DNA of 64,000 nt. Source: SKHV01 sp963678565. Lineage in GTDB: Bacteria > Bacteroidota > Bacteroidia > Bacteroidales > Prolixibacteraceae. Each line of letters starts with the position of its first letter. The first letter of the stretch is position 1. The stretch is taken from the NCBI GenBank assembly GCA_963678565.1, contig OY782875.1, positions 2,170,001 to 2,234,000 on the forward strand, read 5' to 3'. Below the pieces are notes generated by a model. It ran no database searches. It saw nothing but the letters and a program-made list of their open reading frames with translations, and was not told the origin of the DNA. Below, one piece after another: positions 1 to 9,120 of the stretch. The position numbers and the translations under genes were made by a program.

Positions 1-172
1 ATTTTAGTCTTCGATACTTAATTGTTGAAAAGAATAATTTTGATTTAGACAGAAAAAAACTTAACAAAAACCCCCCTATAGCATAAATTAATGAAGATAG
101 AATTCCTGATGTAATGTCACTAAAGGAGGATTCAATCAAATTCTGAAAATAAGAAAACAAATTATTCATCAT
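1..172 (-). CDS. N-terminus of a membrane protein (runs off window)
   Basis: An open frame of 57 codons starts with two consecutive ATG codons at 172-167 and stays open to the window edge. It overlaps the last 11 bases of the adenylate-forming enzyme upstream, which suggests translational coupling. The visible part begins MMNNLFSYFQNLIE and has one hydrophobic stretch at about residues 24-43 (GILSSLIYAIGGFLLSFFLS), consistent with a membrane segment or uncleaved anchor. The rest of the protein is not in the window, so no function is assigned. It appears to be the third gene of the radical SAM/adenylation operon. Confidence 0.6.
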   Translation of the reverse strand, partial: MMNNLFSYFQNLIESSFSDITSGILSSLIYAIGGFLLSFFLSKSKLFFSTIKYRRLK

Positions 173-1316
173 AAATTATTTTTTTAAATTTATCATTTTT
201 TAAAACAAATTTGCTTTCTTCAAGAAAACTAGTTGTAATTAAAACATCACCAGACTGTATTTTCAGAAATAAGTTTGGATTTTCAATTTGCAAATAATTC
301 ATAATTTTAGTTTGAAAATCATCCAAATTATATTGAATACATACATTAATTTGAGAATTATATAACCCGTTCTGAAAACGTATTTGAAAAGGAATCATTA
401 AATTATAAACCTCTTTGAGGAATTTCACAAACTGAGAATATTCAATTTTAGTACCACCTATTTGAAAGTACTCAGATGATCTTCCATTTAGTTTAAGCTT
501 GTTACCATTTAACGTTTCTATTATGTCTCCTAATTTATATCTAACAATCGGAGTTTTAGTATTTTTTAAAGAAGTGATAATCATGTCTGAATCAATATTC
601 TCAATATAAACATTTTCTGAAAATATTGTAAAATAGTTTTCGGGAAGCAATCGATATCCAATAAAATGAGTTTCTGTTGATCCATAAATATCATAAATAC
701 AACACTTTGGAGATATATTTATTACTAAGTTATGTATGGCATTATCACATATCCCTCCAGATAGAATTATTAGTTCAATTTGTTTGAGTTTTTTGGGAAT
801 GACAGTTTTATACAATCTTAAGATACCTTGTGGGGTAGAGAAAATAACTTTCACGTCAAATTTTTCTAAAAATATTTCAGCAAGCTTAATTGACTCAAAT
901 GATGAACTTCCAATATTTATTAATTTGTAATTAAGTTTTTCCGACAGATTTAATATGGAATTCCCTAAACTTGAAAGGTTTGAACTAACAAAACTAAAAG
1001 CATAAGAATTATTTAGATCTTTACTGTCTAGGATTTTAATTAGAGGAAGATTGGCAGACTGAAGATCTTTCACATACCATTCAATAGAATTGTTTAGAGA
1101 AGATGTACCGCCAGTAAGAAATATTACAGAAGCATTTTTGTTATTAGAAGCATTGTAACTATATTTAATATCGGCACTGTGGTGTCTTTGAGTTATAGGA
1201 ATTTTCTTTAAATCGCTCAATGACACAAAGTCACCAACGCTTATGCTTTCGGAGAACTTAATCAAACTATTCGTCAAAATATTCCGAATTATTTTTATAA
1301 TTTCTCTTTCCTTCAT
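162..1316 (-). CDS. adenylate-forming enzyme (phenylacetate-CoA ligase-like)
   Basis: 384 aa. Likely ATP-dependent activation of a carboxylate as acyl-AMP, in the ANL superfamily. Seen: a phosphate-loop-like TGGTSS at residues 68-73, YGSTE at 211-215 (the A5 motif Y-G-x-T-E), and PIVRYKLGDI at about 256-265, which matches the A7 region of PaaK/coenzyme F390 synthetase-like proteins. It is shorter than full PaaK (~430 aa), and the C-terminal subdomain looks reduced. The ATG lies 1 nt after the stop of the radical SAM gene, and its own end overlaps the next membrane-protein start, so the three genes form an operon. The substrate cannot be inferred. Confidence 0.75.
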   Translation of the reverse strand: MKEREIIKIIRNILTNSLIKFSESISVGDFVSLSDLKKIPITQRHHSADIKYSYNASNNKNASVIFLTGGTSSLNNSIEWYVKDLQSANLPLIKILDSKDLNNSYAFSFVSSNLSSLGNSILNLSEKLNYKLINIGSSSFESIKLAEIFLEKFDVKVIFSTPQGILRLYKTVIPKKLKQIELIILSGGICDNAIHNLVINISPKCCIYDIYGSTETHFIGYRLLPENYFTIFSENVYIENIDSDMIITSLKNTKTPIVRYKLGDIIETLNGNKLKLNGRSSEYFQIGGTKIEYSQFVKFLKEVYNLMIPFQIRFQNGLYNSQINVCIQYNLDDFQTKIMNYLQIENPNLFLKIQSGDVLITTSFLEESKFVLKNDKFKKIIYDE

Positions 1317-1317
1317 A

Positions 1318-2304
1318 TCATATAAATGGAGATTTAATTGGATACATTTTGTTTTGATCTAGTAATTGAAACACATATTTTTTATTTACAATAAAACGAT
1401 CCTTGCCATAGATTAAATACTTGTTCTTTTCTAATTCTGGTGTATAATTAATTGTTAATACATTTGCTCCTGATTTAATGCCTGAAATTTGCCCATTTAT
1501 TGATAACTTATTTAATGAACTAACTGAAGGTATTAAAAAATCAGGATATAATATTCTTGCAATTGCTATTGAGATCAGAGTTGTTTTTAAAGACCCTGCA
1601 TGATTTGATGATAAAGGAGTATTATTTGCAGGTATAAATGGAGCGAAACTAAGCATTTTAATTCGCAAGTTCTTCCCATAAAGTATATCATCAGCAATAC
1701 TACTTGTTGTTTGATTTGGTAATCCAATAATATTGCCAGTGCCAACATTATAACCTAAAGAAATTAAATCATTTATTGCCTTTATCCTATTGCTCAGTGG
1801 TTCAAATCTTAGATCCTTATGAAGTATCTCGTCTGATGTTTCGTGTTTTAGAATATAGCTATTTGCTCCTTGTTTTTTTAAATAATGAAATTCATCGTAT
1901 GTCTTTATTCCTAAATTTAATATTATTTCAACATCGTCATTAAATAAATCTTTAATCTTCGGAATTACTTTAGCGATTAATTCTGTTGTTTGTGGTACTT
2001 CGCCACCTTGAAAAAAGACAACAGAAACTTTATCTTTTTTAATCTTTTTTGCAGATTTCAAAATTTCATTTTCATTTAAAATATATCTATTATTAAGTTT
2101 GGTGTTGTCTTTTCGCATTGGGCAATAACAACAATTAACATTACAGGTATTTGAAATTTCAATTACTCCACGTAGAACAATACCATTACCATAAAAACTT
2201 CGCTTGATGTTAAAGCCAGTCTCAAACAACTCAGAAACATCAATTTCACTATTTGATAAATAGTTAATTATTTCTTCTTTCGAAATTTCATTTTTTGAAA
2301 TCAT
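1318..2304 (-). CDS. radical SAM enzyme, HydE/BioB-like
   Basis: 328 aa from the ATG at 2304. The frame is open 33 codons further upstream (ATG at 2403), but that extension is hydrophobic and low-complexity and approaches attC-1, so I prefer the internal start. The [4Fe-4S]-binding motif CNVNCCYC is at residues 54-61 (C-x3-C-x2-C). The preceding IVLRGVIEISN and the later GYNVGTGNIIGLPNQT and APFIPANNTPLSS match the HydE/PylB/BioB branch. HydE acts in hydrogenase maturation, but no HydF or HydG is visible, and the downstream partner is an adenylate-forming enzyme. A different role, such as making a modified small molecule, is more likely. It is the first gene after attC-1. Confidence 0.8.
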   Translation of the reverse strand: MISKNEISKEEIINYLSNSEIDVSELFETGFNIKRSFYGNGIVLRGVIEISNTCNVNCCYCPMRKDNTKLNNRYILNENEILKSAKKIKKDKVSVVFFQGGEVPQTTELIAKVIPKIKDLFNDDVEIILNLGIKTYDEFHYLKKQGANSYILKHETSDEILHKDLRFEPLSNRIKAINDLISLGYNVGTGNIIGLPNQTTSSIADDILYGKNLRIKMLSFAPFIPANNTPLSSNHAGSLKTTLISIAIARILYPDFLIPSVSSLNKLSINGQISGIKSGANVLTINYTPELEKNKYLIYGKDRFIVNKKYVFQLLDQNKMYPIKSPFI

Positions 2305-2433
2305 TTGTACTTTTTCAAGTATATAATAGTTAAATACATTGTCAAACTTAAGCACTTTTATGGTTAGAAAAATAATTTCAAAATAAAATTCCAAAAATTG
2401 CATAGATTATCAAAGTCGCGTCAATATTGGCGG

Positions 2434-2561
2434 TAACGGAAAATTGTAAGTTGTCGTTGCGGATTGCGGGCGATTCTCTGTCGCGTTACACTGTTGTTGT
2501 TGTTGCGAGACGAGAACCATGTTGTCAGCCCGAAAACCGCAATGCAATTTACAAAATGTTG
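2434..2561 (-). repeat. attC-1 recombination site
   Basis: Leftmost site seen. On the minus strand it runs from the inverse core CAAC to the core GTTA; arms such as ttgtaag and caatttac pair to make one long hairpin. Bases after its right core (GTTgtagtgc) match, inverted, gcactacAAC before attC-2, defining the cassette between them. Family IV sequence, with a gttgttgttgtt tract in its tip. Confidence 0.88.
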
Positions 2562-2571
2562 TAGTGCGTTT

Positions 2572-3621
2572 TTAATATTTAATTTCTACAGTTTCTTCAA
2601 CTCGTCGCCGCTTGTCTTTTGGCTTAATAACATCAATTCGTTCAAAATATTTATTGTCAATCTCAAACTGAAATGAATTTGGACTTAGATCCACCATTTT
2701 ATAAGATAGTCTTTGTTTATTATTGGAGAGGATCAGAGAGTCTTTAATAATTTTATATGAAAAGTTATTTCCATTAAAAAGGAATTTTCCCAATTCATTT
2801 GTAATATTAAATGTTGAATCTCCAATAATGGAAATATAAGAATCATTGGTTAGTAATTTTTTTACGGAATCATGAAAGGCAACATCTTTAACTTGATAAC
2901 TCATTATGTAATATTCACAAGGTTCAATATACTGTTGAGAGTTCGTTTGCGTTTTTTGATTACAAGCAGTAAATAATAGAAAAATGAATAGAAATAAATA
3001 ATTCTTCATGATAAGTCGATTTATTGTCAATTTTGATTTGTTAGGTTGGTTATTTCTGTATGTTTTGTAAGTAATATATAAGATGATTAAGATGTTTATA
3101 GCAACAAAAAATATTTTCAAATAAGATTGAGTTTCAATATCAGTCAAAAAAGAATCCCATTCATCACCAACAAAAGCTTTTGTATTTTTGATAATATTAT
3201 TCAGTCTAAGAAAGTTTATTGTCCTGAAAATGAAAAATAATATTATCCAGATTGTTTGAATTTTTAAAATTTTAATTCCTAATCTTTTAACACCCTTTAT
3301 TTGATTTTTCTTTATTGACCACAATATCAAGGGCACTAAAACTGCTAAAAATGGATTTATTATACACAGAATTGGAGAGAAAGCAAGAATTAATAAAAAG
3401 TTAGAATTCTCATTTGGTTCCCATTCCAGTAAATAGTCTGGAGAAACTTTTAAGGCTGTTGATAATCTTTTTAAAGAATCACCTGATGGATTTCTATTTT
3501 CATTTTCTATTCTTTGAACAGTCCTAAGACTTAGTCCTGAAATCTCCGCAAGAGCTTCTTGTGAGTATCCTTTTCTTTTTCTAAGAGTTTTTACTTTTTG
3601 TGCTAATTGATTTTCGCTCAT
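2572..3621 (-). CDS. XRE-family regulator with membrane region, fused to a lipoprotein
   Basis: 349 aa. Residues 7-62 are a Cro/C1-type helix-turn-helix (KTLRKRKGYSQEALAEISGL, then RTVQRIEN). Residues 74-190 hold about four hydrophobic segments, an arrangement common in Bacteroidota HTH-membrane proteins of about 200 aa. From M205 (base 3009) a second protein-like start reads MKNYLFLFIFLLFTACNQK, a lipoprotein signal with lipobox TAC, followed by about 125 aa of soluble sequence. I infer two former genes joined in frame by loss of a stop, or a lipoprotein translated from the internal ATG. The 190 bp upstream (3622-3811) is longer than usual here and could hold its own, possibly autoregulated, promoter. 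Confidence 0.7.
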   Translation of the reverse strand: MSENQLAQKVKTLRKRKGYSQEALAEISGLSLRTVQRIENENRNPSGDSLKRLSTALKVSPDYLLEWEPNENSNFLLILAFSPILCIINPFLAVLVPLILWSIKKNQIKGVKRLGIKILKIQTIWIILFFIFRTINFLRLNNIIKNTKAFVGDEWDSFLTDIETQSYLKIFFVAINILIILYITYKTYRNNQPNKSKLTINRLIMKNYLFLFIFLLFTACNQKTQTNSQQYIEPCEYYIMSYQVKDVAFHDSVKKLLTNDSYISIIGDSTFNITNELGKFLFNGNNFSYKIIKDSLILSNNKQRLSYKMVDLSPNSFQFEIDNKYFERIDVIKPKDKRRRVEETVEIKY

Positions 3622-3811
3622 AGTTTAATTTTTTTTTTGTCAATCCAAAACTATGCATAACCAATCTTTGCTCAATGAAAATCATTATGACAATTTTATG
3701 ACACATCTGCGAAGTCTTTTATTTCTACGTGATTGCTCTATTCGTATTACTTAAAATCAATTTGTAATTATGTTTGAAATTACCCAACTGCACTGTCTTT
3801 TTAATGCACTA

Positions 3812-3938
3812 CAACGTTGAATTGTATGTTGTCGGTGCGGATTTCGAAGAGCGTTTTTGTCGACCGACAAAAATGCTAGAGAAAGGAGCAGAGGCAACAA
3901 ATAAAGCAGTTCACCGTACTGCAATATACAAATTGTTA
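3812..3938 (-). repeat. attC-2 recombination site
   Basis: Family I site (tip around gtttttgtcgaccgacaaaa). Left core reads CAACgttgaattg instead of the usual AACggaaaattg. Right core GTTAcaagcag pairs with the far end of gene-less cassette A copy 1. Confidence 0.88.
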
Positions 3939-4506
3939 CAAGCAGTTAATAAAAAACTACCTACAACTTATTTTATGTTCGGTAACTAAAAGTTGTGTGC
4001 AGGCGAGCTTTTTTGTTTGAATTTTATACTTACGTTTTTAAAATATTTACACTTAGCTCGCAAAAACAAGTAGTTGATTCAAAAAAGCTAAAGTGCCACA
4101 ACAAATAAGTGTTGTTAGTTTATTTATCGACTACAAGATTAAACAACCAAGAAAGAACTACGATTAAGAGCTTAAGAAAGCGCGGGGCGAACTTGTCCAC
4201 AAGCGCAAGGCAGTTTTTAGCTTTGAATGAAACTACGGAATAAAGTTGCTCTTTGATTGAACTCGGATTTAAGTTTATAGAAAGTGTTGAACATGAAATA
4301 GAGTAGGGCGACTTAATTTATTATTTGTAATTGGACTCGTCTTAAACGTAAACAATAATTTGTTTGCAGCTAAAAGCAACAAAGCACCGAATGCAAACTG
4401 AATAAATGCTAGACCAAATTAAGTTGCCCGACATAGATAAAAGTTGAAAAGAGCAATATCTCCGACAAAACTTAGAGCAGCAATTACAAAAAAATCTAAT
4501 TGCTTG
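3939..4506 (-). repeat. gene-less repeat cassette A, copy 1
   Basis: 568 bp between attC-2 and attC-3 with no protein-length frame. Ends are complementary (caagcagtta / taattgcttg). A minus-strand terminator-like hairpin sits at 3957-4002, followed by a T-run. This copy carries ctacc where most copies have ctgcc in the stem. A 30-codon minus frame starting MSGNLIW is present here but interrupted in other copies, so it is not taken as a gene. Confidence 0.85.
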
Positions 4507-4632
4507 TAACGGGAAATTGTATGTTGTCGGTGCGGAATTCGAAGAGCGTTTTTGTCGACCGACAAAAATGCTAGAGAAAGGAGTATTGGCAACAAGCTTG
4601 CAGTACCCCGCACTGCGACATACAAATTGTTG
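4507..4632 (-). repeat. attC-3 recombination site
   Basis: Family I. Left core TAACggg closes cassette A copy 1. Right core GTTGtggtttgtag matches, inverted, ataaaccaCAAC before attC-4. Confidence 0.88.
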
Positions 4633-4644
4633 TGGTTTGTAGTT

Positions 4645-5076
4645 TTACTTTAGTTTACTTCCAAAACGATATCTTAAGCCCCAAGAGCTTTGTAAAATTA
4701 AATCATTACTTATGTCGAATGTAGGTTGAATCTCAATGTGTAAAGAAAATTTGTCAAAATTTCCAAAAGGAGAAAATTGCACACCAACAGGAAGAACTAC
4801 ACCATTGAAGTAATTAACGTTTGCACCTAAACCGATATATATGTTATGATTTTCAGTTTCTTTAAGGTTATAACATAATACAGCTTCTGGAGTAATATTT
4901 TGACTCCAAGTATTACCATATAATCTCAATTCAGTCCAAAGCTTGCTATCAAAATCATAAGCGACACCAACTTTTGACATTGAGGAATTATAATACGAGA
5001 TACTAAATTGAGAAAAACTATTAAGTGCAAAAAGAATTGCAATAATTGTGAAAATTGACATTTTAAGAGATTTCAT
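4645..5076 (-). CDS. small secreted beta-barrel-like protein
   Basis: 143 aa. An N-terminal signal peptide (MSIFTIIAILFALNSFSQ) is followed by alternating hydrophobic/polar strands ending WGLRYRFGSKLK, with a terminal aromatic as in outer-membrane barrels. At this length it would form at most a small barrel or part of one. Only gene of its cassette. Family not recognised. Confidence 0.7.
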   Translation of the reverse strand: MKSLKMSIFTIIAILFALNSFSQFSISYYNSSMSKVGVAYDFDSKLWTELRLYGNTWSQNITPEAVLCYNLKETENHNIYIGLGANVNYFNGVVLPVGVQFSPFGNFDKFSLHIEIQPTFDISNDLILQSSWGLRYRFGSKLK

Positions 5077-5222
5077 TTTATTTAAGTGTTAAGGTGTTTT
5101 CAAATCATTATATGCGATTATATTTTAATACTAAATATGAGATCCGAGATATTAATAATAGTAATATTGGACAAATTATTACTGAAGTAAGAATGATAAG
5201 TAGTGCTTTTTGCTATAAACCA

Positions 5223-5346
5223 CAACGGATGACAATATGAAACGGTTGGGTTTTCGGAGCACGTTCGTATCCACCAAGGAAAACGTTGATGCGAGAACTT
5301 AAGCCCCACAAACCACTGAACCCCAACTGTTTTATATTGTGTGTTA
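5223..5346 (-). repeat. attC-4 recombination site
   Basis: Singleton sequence type: arms gacaatatgaaacggttggg and ccccaactgttttatattgt pair despite sharing little with other sites. Right core GTTAgcggtag opens the GIY-YIG cassette. Confidence 0.8.
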
Positions 5347-5353
5347 GCGGTAG

Positions 5354-5551
5354 TTATTCTTTTTCAACTAAATCATCCGGCACATCCTCCCAAACACTAC
5401 ATTTCCTATACACCATTTTTTTAAATGTTCTAAAAACTTCTCTTGAGTCAAACGATTTGTCAGGGAAATGTTGTTGTAAGATTGCTTCTAAAGCCTTCCT
5501 AAATTCCGAGTCCAAGTGGTCAACTACATCTTCTATTTTAATTCGTGCCAT
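5354..5551 (-). CDS. small acidic/helical hypothetical protein
   Basis: 65 aa from ATG at 5551 (MARIKIEDVVDHLDSEF...). The frame also opens 10 codons earlier, inside the upstream gene, but the internal ATG lies 10 nt after the GIY-YIG stop and gives a clean start. Predicted helical and charged, with CSVWEDVPDDLVEKE at the C-terminus. It may partner the GIY-YIG protein; family not recognised. Confidence 0.6.
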   Translation of the reverse strand: MARIKIEDVVDHLDSEFRKALEAILQQHFPDKSFDSREVFRTFKKMVYRKCSVWEDVPDDLVEKE

Positions 5552-5561
5552 TTTTTTGTTT

Positions 5562-5984
5562 TTATGTAGGATTAACAACAAAGTAATCTTTTAGTAATGC
5601 TATTTTTCCTTCAGACTTAATAATTGTTTTGTCAAAGGGGAAATTGTCTTTATATTCAGTATTCACAGGCGGTTGGTGTCTGTATATGAACGCAGCCTCA
5701 ACTCGCACCCTATAATAGCTGTCAACTTCCGAAAAAGAATAACAAAGTTCATTACCTTGTCTAACGTGCTTTTCCCAATCCTTTTGTTTTTCGTGGTTTG
5801 CAATTCTTTGATTTACATTTTCAGATTCCCCTATGTAAATTAGTTTATGAATTGTAACTGTCTTTTCTTGCACATTGTGTGTACACTCATAAACACAATA
5901 AATTCCAGATTTACTAGGAATTCCGCCTTTGTTCGGTTCTCTCCAGTAACCGTCAAAATTTTGATTAAATGTTTGTTCAGCCAT
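5562..5984 (-). CDS. GIY-YIG domain protein
   Basis: 140 aa. GIY at residues 27-29 (SGIYCVYECT) and YIG at about 50-52 (KLIYIGESENVNQRIANHE), with the conserved Arg in NQRIANHE, a later Glu (VEAAFIYRH) and Asn (PPVNTEY). These match the catalytic layout of GIY-YIG nucleases. It could be a nuclease in DNA repair, mobility or defence; the substrate is unknown. First gene of a two-gene operon; an IS3-like element lies just upstream (6068-7373) and probably separates it from its original leader. Confidence 0.8.
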   Translation of the reverse strand: MAEQTFNQNFDGYWREPNKGGIPSKSGIYCVYECTHNVQEKTVTIHKLIYIGESENVNQRIANHEKQKDWEKHVRQGNELCYSFSEVDSYYRVRVEAAFIYRHQPPVNTEYKDNFPFDKTIIKSEGKIALLKDYFVVNPT

Positions 5985-6107
5985 AATATTATGTTTTGAT
6001 TAACTGTTATTAGTCATTTTATTGCCTATATATTTGGTCTACCAATTGTCTTGTCGGGTTCGTATAATGTCTAGTCCTAGAATACGGCTACAGGTTAATC
6101 ATTGTTT

Positions 6108-6965
6108 TTACGCTACATTTTGAAACACCGAGTTTGGTGTTTTATACCCTAAAGATACATGAAGCCTTTTATTATTATATAGCTTAATAGCATTTTTTGT
6201 AGCACGTTTAGCATGTGCAGTTGAAAAGAAGCATTGGTCGAGGTAAAACTCGTCTTTCAAAATACCGTTAACTCTTTCAGCAACTGCGTTTTCATAACAA
6301 TGATTTTCTTCTGTCATACTTATATTTATTCCTTTTCTTTTTAACTCATTTACATACATATGGCTGCAATACTGCACCCCTCTGTCGGAGTGATGTATAA
6401 GCCCGGCCGCTGGTCTTGTATGCCACAGGGCCTTTTTGAGGGCCCGTAGGCATCCCGACAGCTCCAGGCTATCGCTGATGTCGTGTCCGATTATTTTCCG
6501 TGAATACAAATCGGTTATCAGCGCTAAATAACAAAAGCCTTTTACGGTTCTGATGTATGTAATATCAGAAACCCATACCTGGTTTGGTTTTGTGATTTCC
6601 AACTCCTTGATAAGATTGTTGTATTTATGGAAATGGTGATATGAATTGGTTGTTTTAGCATACGCCCTTTTCCGTTTCACCAACATATTATTCGCTCTGA
6701 GTATATTAAACAGAGAGTCCCTTCCGAGTTTAATTTGTTTAGTGTTAAAAGCAGGTTGCAGTGTTTCGTGTAGCTTGCGTACGCCCACTCTGGGTTGCTC
6801 TTTCCGTTCATCTTTTACAAGCTGTATTACCTGCGATTCAAGCGACTTGCAACGTTCCCACCGCTTAATGTATTTATAGAATGCATCGCGTTTAAGGTGG
6901 AATAGGGCACATACTTCCGACATGCTTGCGATACCCGTTTGTTTCGTTGTTGAGGTAGCTTTCAT
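6108..6965 (-). CDS. IS3-family transposase OrfB
   Basis: 285 aa rve/DDE integrase. An HTH_21-like N-terminus is followed by the catalytic triad: D134 (WVSDITYIR), D194 (HHSDRGVQY) and E230 (YENAVAERVNG), with a Lys seven residues after the Glu. The start overlaps the OrfA stop as ATGA (6963-6967). IS3 elements usually make the active transposase as an OrfA-OrfB frameshift fusion. Intact, so the element may be active. Confidence 0.93.
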   Translation of the reverse strand: MKATSTTKQTGIASMSEVCALFHLKRDAFYKYIKRWERCKSLESQVIQLVKDERKEQPRVGVRKLHETLQPAFNTKQIKLGRDSLFNILRANNMLVKRKRAYAKTTNSYHHFHKYNNLIKELEITKPNQVWVSDITYIRTVKGFCYLALITDLYSRKIIGHDISDSLELSGCLRALKKALWHTRPAAGLIHHSDRGVQYCSHMYVNELKRKGINISMTEENHCYENAVAERVNGILKDEFYLDQCFFSTAHAKRATKNAIKLYNNKRLHVSLGYKTPNSVFQNVA

Positions 6966-7336
6966 CAGGGCTTGATGTTTAAGTTTTTTTTTAGTTCCTC
7001 AACACTTTTGTAGCCTAAGTTTTCGGCAGCCACTTCCAAATAAGAATCTTGTACGAGCTTGTCTAAATCCTTTTTAATCAAGAGTTTTTTTAGCTGCTCG
7101 ATTTCTTTTTGAAGTTCTTTTAAGCGGCTGATCTCATCTTTTGTTTGTACCATAATACGCGTATTCATTAAATCTTTGCGGTCGTACTTTCGTACCCATT
7201 CATTGATTGTACTTGACTGTATCCCGTAAATCCGGGATAATTGTCTTTTTGAGTATTTACCCGTACTAAGTTCGGCTAAAATTTTGAGTTTAAAACTCTC
7301 GCTGTAACGCCGTGTTACTCCATCGTTTTTATACAT
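6965..7336 (-). CDS. IS3-family transposase OrfA
   Basis: 123 aa. Helix-turn-helix of the IS3/IS911 type (YSESFKLKILAELSTGKYSK...SRIYGIQSSTINEWVRKY) followed by a leucine-rich coiled coil (residues about 65-95) used for multimerisation. Binds the element ends and regulates or fuses to OrfB. Confidence 0.92.
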   Translation of the reverse strand: MYKNDGVTRRYSESFKLKILAELSTGKYSKRQLSRIYGIQSSTINEWVRKYDRKDLMNTRIMVQTKDEISRLKELQKEIEQLKKLLIKKDLDKLVQDSYLEVAAENLGYKSVEELKKNLNIKP

Positions 7337-7385
7337 ATCTACTTTTTTAGTGTAGACATATTTTAGGACGACACAAACTTGCCGT

Positions 7386-7511
7386 TAACGGTGAGTGTAT
7401 GCGTAGTGGCGGACTTCGGAGCTCCTCGCTATCAAACCGAGAAGGTGTTGATGCGAGTCACAAACCTTGAAATCTACTACTTTCCCCGCCATTACGTATG
7501 ACACATAGTTA
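7386..7511 (-). repeat. attC-5 recombination site
   Basis: Singleton type (gtgtatgcgtagtggcgg / ccgccattacgtatgacac). Left flank gccgtTAAC pairs with GTTAgcggt of attC-4 with one mismatch, so the IS3-like insertion did not destroy the cassette boundaries. Right core GTTAgggcac. Confidence 0.85.
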
Positions 7512-7522
7512 GGGCACGTAAT

Positions 7523-9076
7523 TTATTCATTCTTAATTATTTCTTTCAAGTCAATCGCTATAAAACTTTTGTCTCGCTTATCATACAATATTTCTCCAAT
7601 CAAAAAGGCATTTGATGTTGCGTCAATTTCAGCAATCTTTTTTCCCTCCTTGTCGATAATCAATGTTTGTTTACCCTTTGCAATAAACTTTAAATCTGCT
7701 GTACGTAAATAATAAATACTTAAATTTTCAGAATCAATCGTGCCTGTAACAGATAATTGATTGTCAACTGACAATGTTTTTCCTTGATTTGTAAAAACAA
7801 AGACCTTAGAAGTATCGGATTGAGGAAGGCTTACTAAATTGTCATTTTCATTTGTCACAAATACCTGATTTCCGACAAAGTACTTCAAATCACCGTAACT
7901 GTCTTCAGGAAATTCTTTTTCAATTATTTGGTTTCCAGTTTTCATCGAATATTTAGCAATCCTATTTTTAAAAACTAAGTATACTTCATTTTGTAATATC
8001 TTAAATCCAAGGATTGGGTCTTTTTTTACATTTATTAGGGTCCGATATTTTTGTTTTCCTGTTGCTCTATCGAATGCTGCAATAAATGGTTTTCCAAAAT
8101 CCAATTGTCTGTGCCCCATAAAAGCATAACCTTTATTGACCATGAAAACTATGCTGTCATTCATAAAAATCGAAGATTTGCTTACTAAATCATTTGGGAA
8201 AGGATATTTCCACGCAATTTCACCAGTTTGCTTATCAATTTTCACTAATTGTTCTTTTGATGCAAAATATATGGATGAACTATCAACAAGGCTATTTGAA
8301 ACTACGTCTCTTACTAGATTATGTCCTGTCGACATGACAAATGTACCAGTCAGTAATCCTGCTGCTACTCCAACAGCATTTGCAGCTGCAGTTCCTGTAT
8401 AATCCTTTTTTCCAGTTATCGTATTATAATCCCAACCTTTACCGCTATGGATATTTATTGAATGTAATCCTGCTGCAACAACAATCATTGTGGAATCATT
8501 TGTATAAAAAACATCATTCCACCCGTATTCTCTGTTTAAATCTCTTTTCCATATTACATATCCGCTTTTCAAATCAATTCCTTCAAGTTCATTTGAATAA
8601 CCTGTCGAGCTTTTAAAACGATAGCCTATTCCAATATTATCTACTGGGTCAACATAGTAGATATTGTTTTTCACTTCCCAAATTTCATTACCAGTCTTGA
8701 TGTCTAAGCAATTACTTTTATTTGCAACTGTGAAAATCATAGTATTACTAAATTGCTGTAGACTACTGGTTTGATAAGCAATCTTTTTACTCCACAATAA
8801 GTTTTTATTATTCAAGTCATATTGTAGGATATTACCTTTGTTAGATAACCATTTTTCCTTTCTCAATCCACGTAGCTGAACTGTTAAGAATCCGTTTGTT
8901 GTATCAAGAAAGGTTTCATGAATTCTTTCAGGAAATATATATTCTGTTCCTTTAATCTCGGTGCTGTCAAGTAATGTTTTACCTACAATTTTCTCATTAT
9001 GCAATACCTGAAAATCTTTTTGCCCAAAAGCTACACTTGAAATTAATAGTGAAAATCCAATTAATATTTTTCTCAT
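7523..9076 (-). CDS. secreted PQQ-like beta-propeller protein
   Basis: 517 aa. Signal peptide MRKILIGFSLLISSVAFG. At least three blades show the PQQ/quinoprotein consensus D-x-K-T/S-G-x-x-x-W: DIKTGNEIWEV, DLKSGYVIWKRD and DKQTGEIAWKY, with further DRATGKQKY and MKTGNQIIEKE. A glycine/alanine-rich hydrophobic stretch (AAANAVGVAAGLLTG) interrupts the propeller. Probably periplasmic or cell-surface, binding a ligand or protein rather than acting as a dehydrogenase. Single gene of its cassette. Confidence 0.75.
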   Translation of the reverse strand: MRKILIGFSLLISSVAFGQKDFQVLHNEKIVGKTLLDSTEIKGTEYIFPERIHETFLDTTNGFLTVQLRGLRKEKWLSNKGNILQYDLNNKNLLWSKKIAYQTSSLQQFSNTMIFTVANKSNCLDIKTGNEIWEVKNNIYYVDPVDNIGIGYRFKSSTGYSNELEGIDLKSGYVIWKRDLNREYGWNDVFYTNDSTMIVVAAGLHSINIHSGKGWDYNTITGKKDYTGTAAANAVGVAAGLLTGTFVMSTGHNLVRDVVSNSLVDSSSIYFASKEQLVKIDKQTGEIAWKYPFPNDLVSKSSIFMNDSIVFMVNKGYAFMGHRQLDFGKPFIAAFDRATGKQKYRTLINVKKDPILGFKILQNEVYLVFKNRIAKYSMKTGNQIIEKEFPEDSYGDLKYFVGNQVFVTNENDNLVSLPQSDTSKVFVFTNQGKTLSVDNQLSVTGTIDSENLSIYYLRTADLKFIAKGKQTLIIDKEGKKIAEIDATSNAFLIGEILYDKRDKSFIAIDLKEIIKNE

Positions 9077-9120
9077 TATCTATGTTTATTTTATGCCGTG
9101 TCGTTCGTTTTTATGTGCCC

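Larger units (their letters stand above)
6068..7373 (-). mobile_element. IS3-family insertion sequence
   Basis: About 1306 bp with two overlapping transposase frames. The ends are imperfect inverted repeats: tgtctagtcctagaata at the left and, reversed, tgtcgtcctaaaatatg at the right. It sits between attC-5 and the GIY-YIG gene, inside that cassette. I could not identify a convincing target-site duplication, so the exact ends may shift by a few bases. Confidence 0.85.

Noticed and set aside
6060..7380. Target-site duplication for the IS3-like element.
   Set aside because: Flanks (gtataa / caaact) do not match; ends are only known to a few bases.
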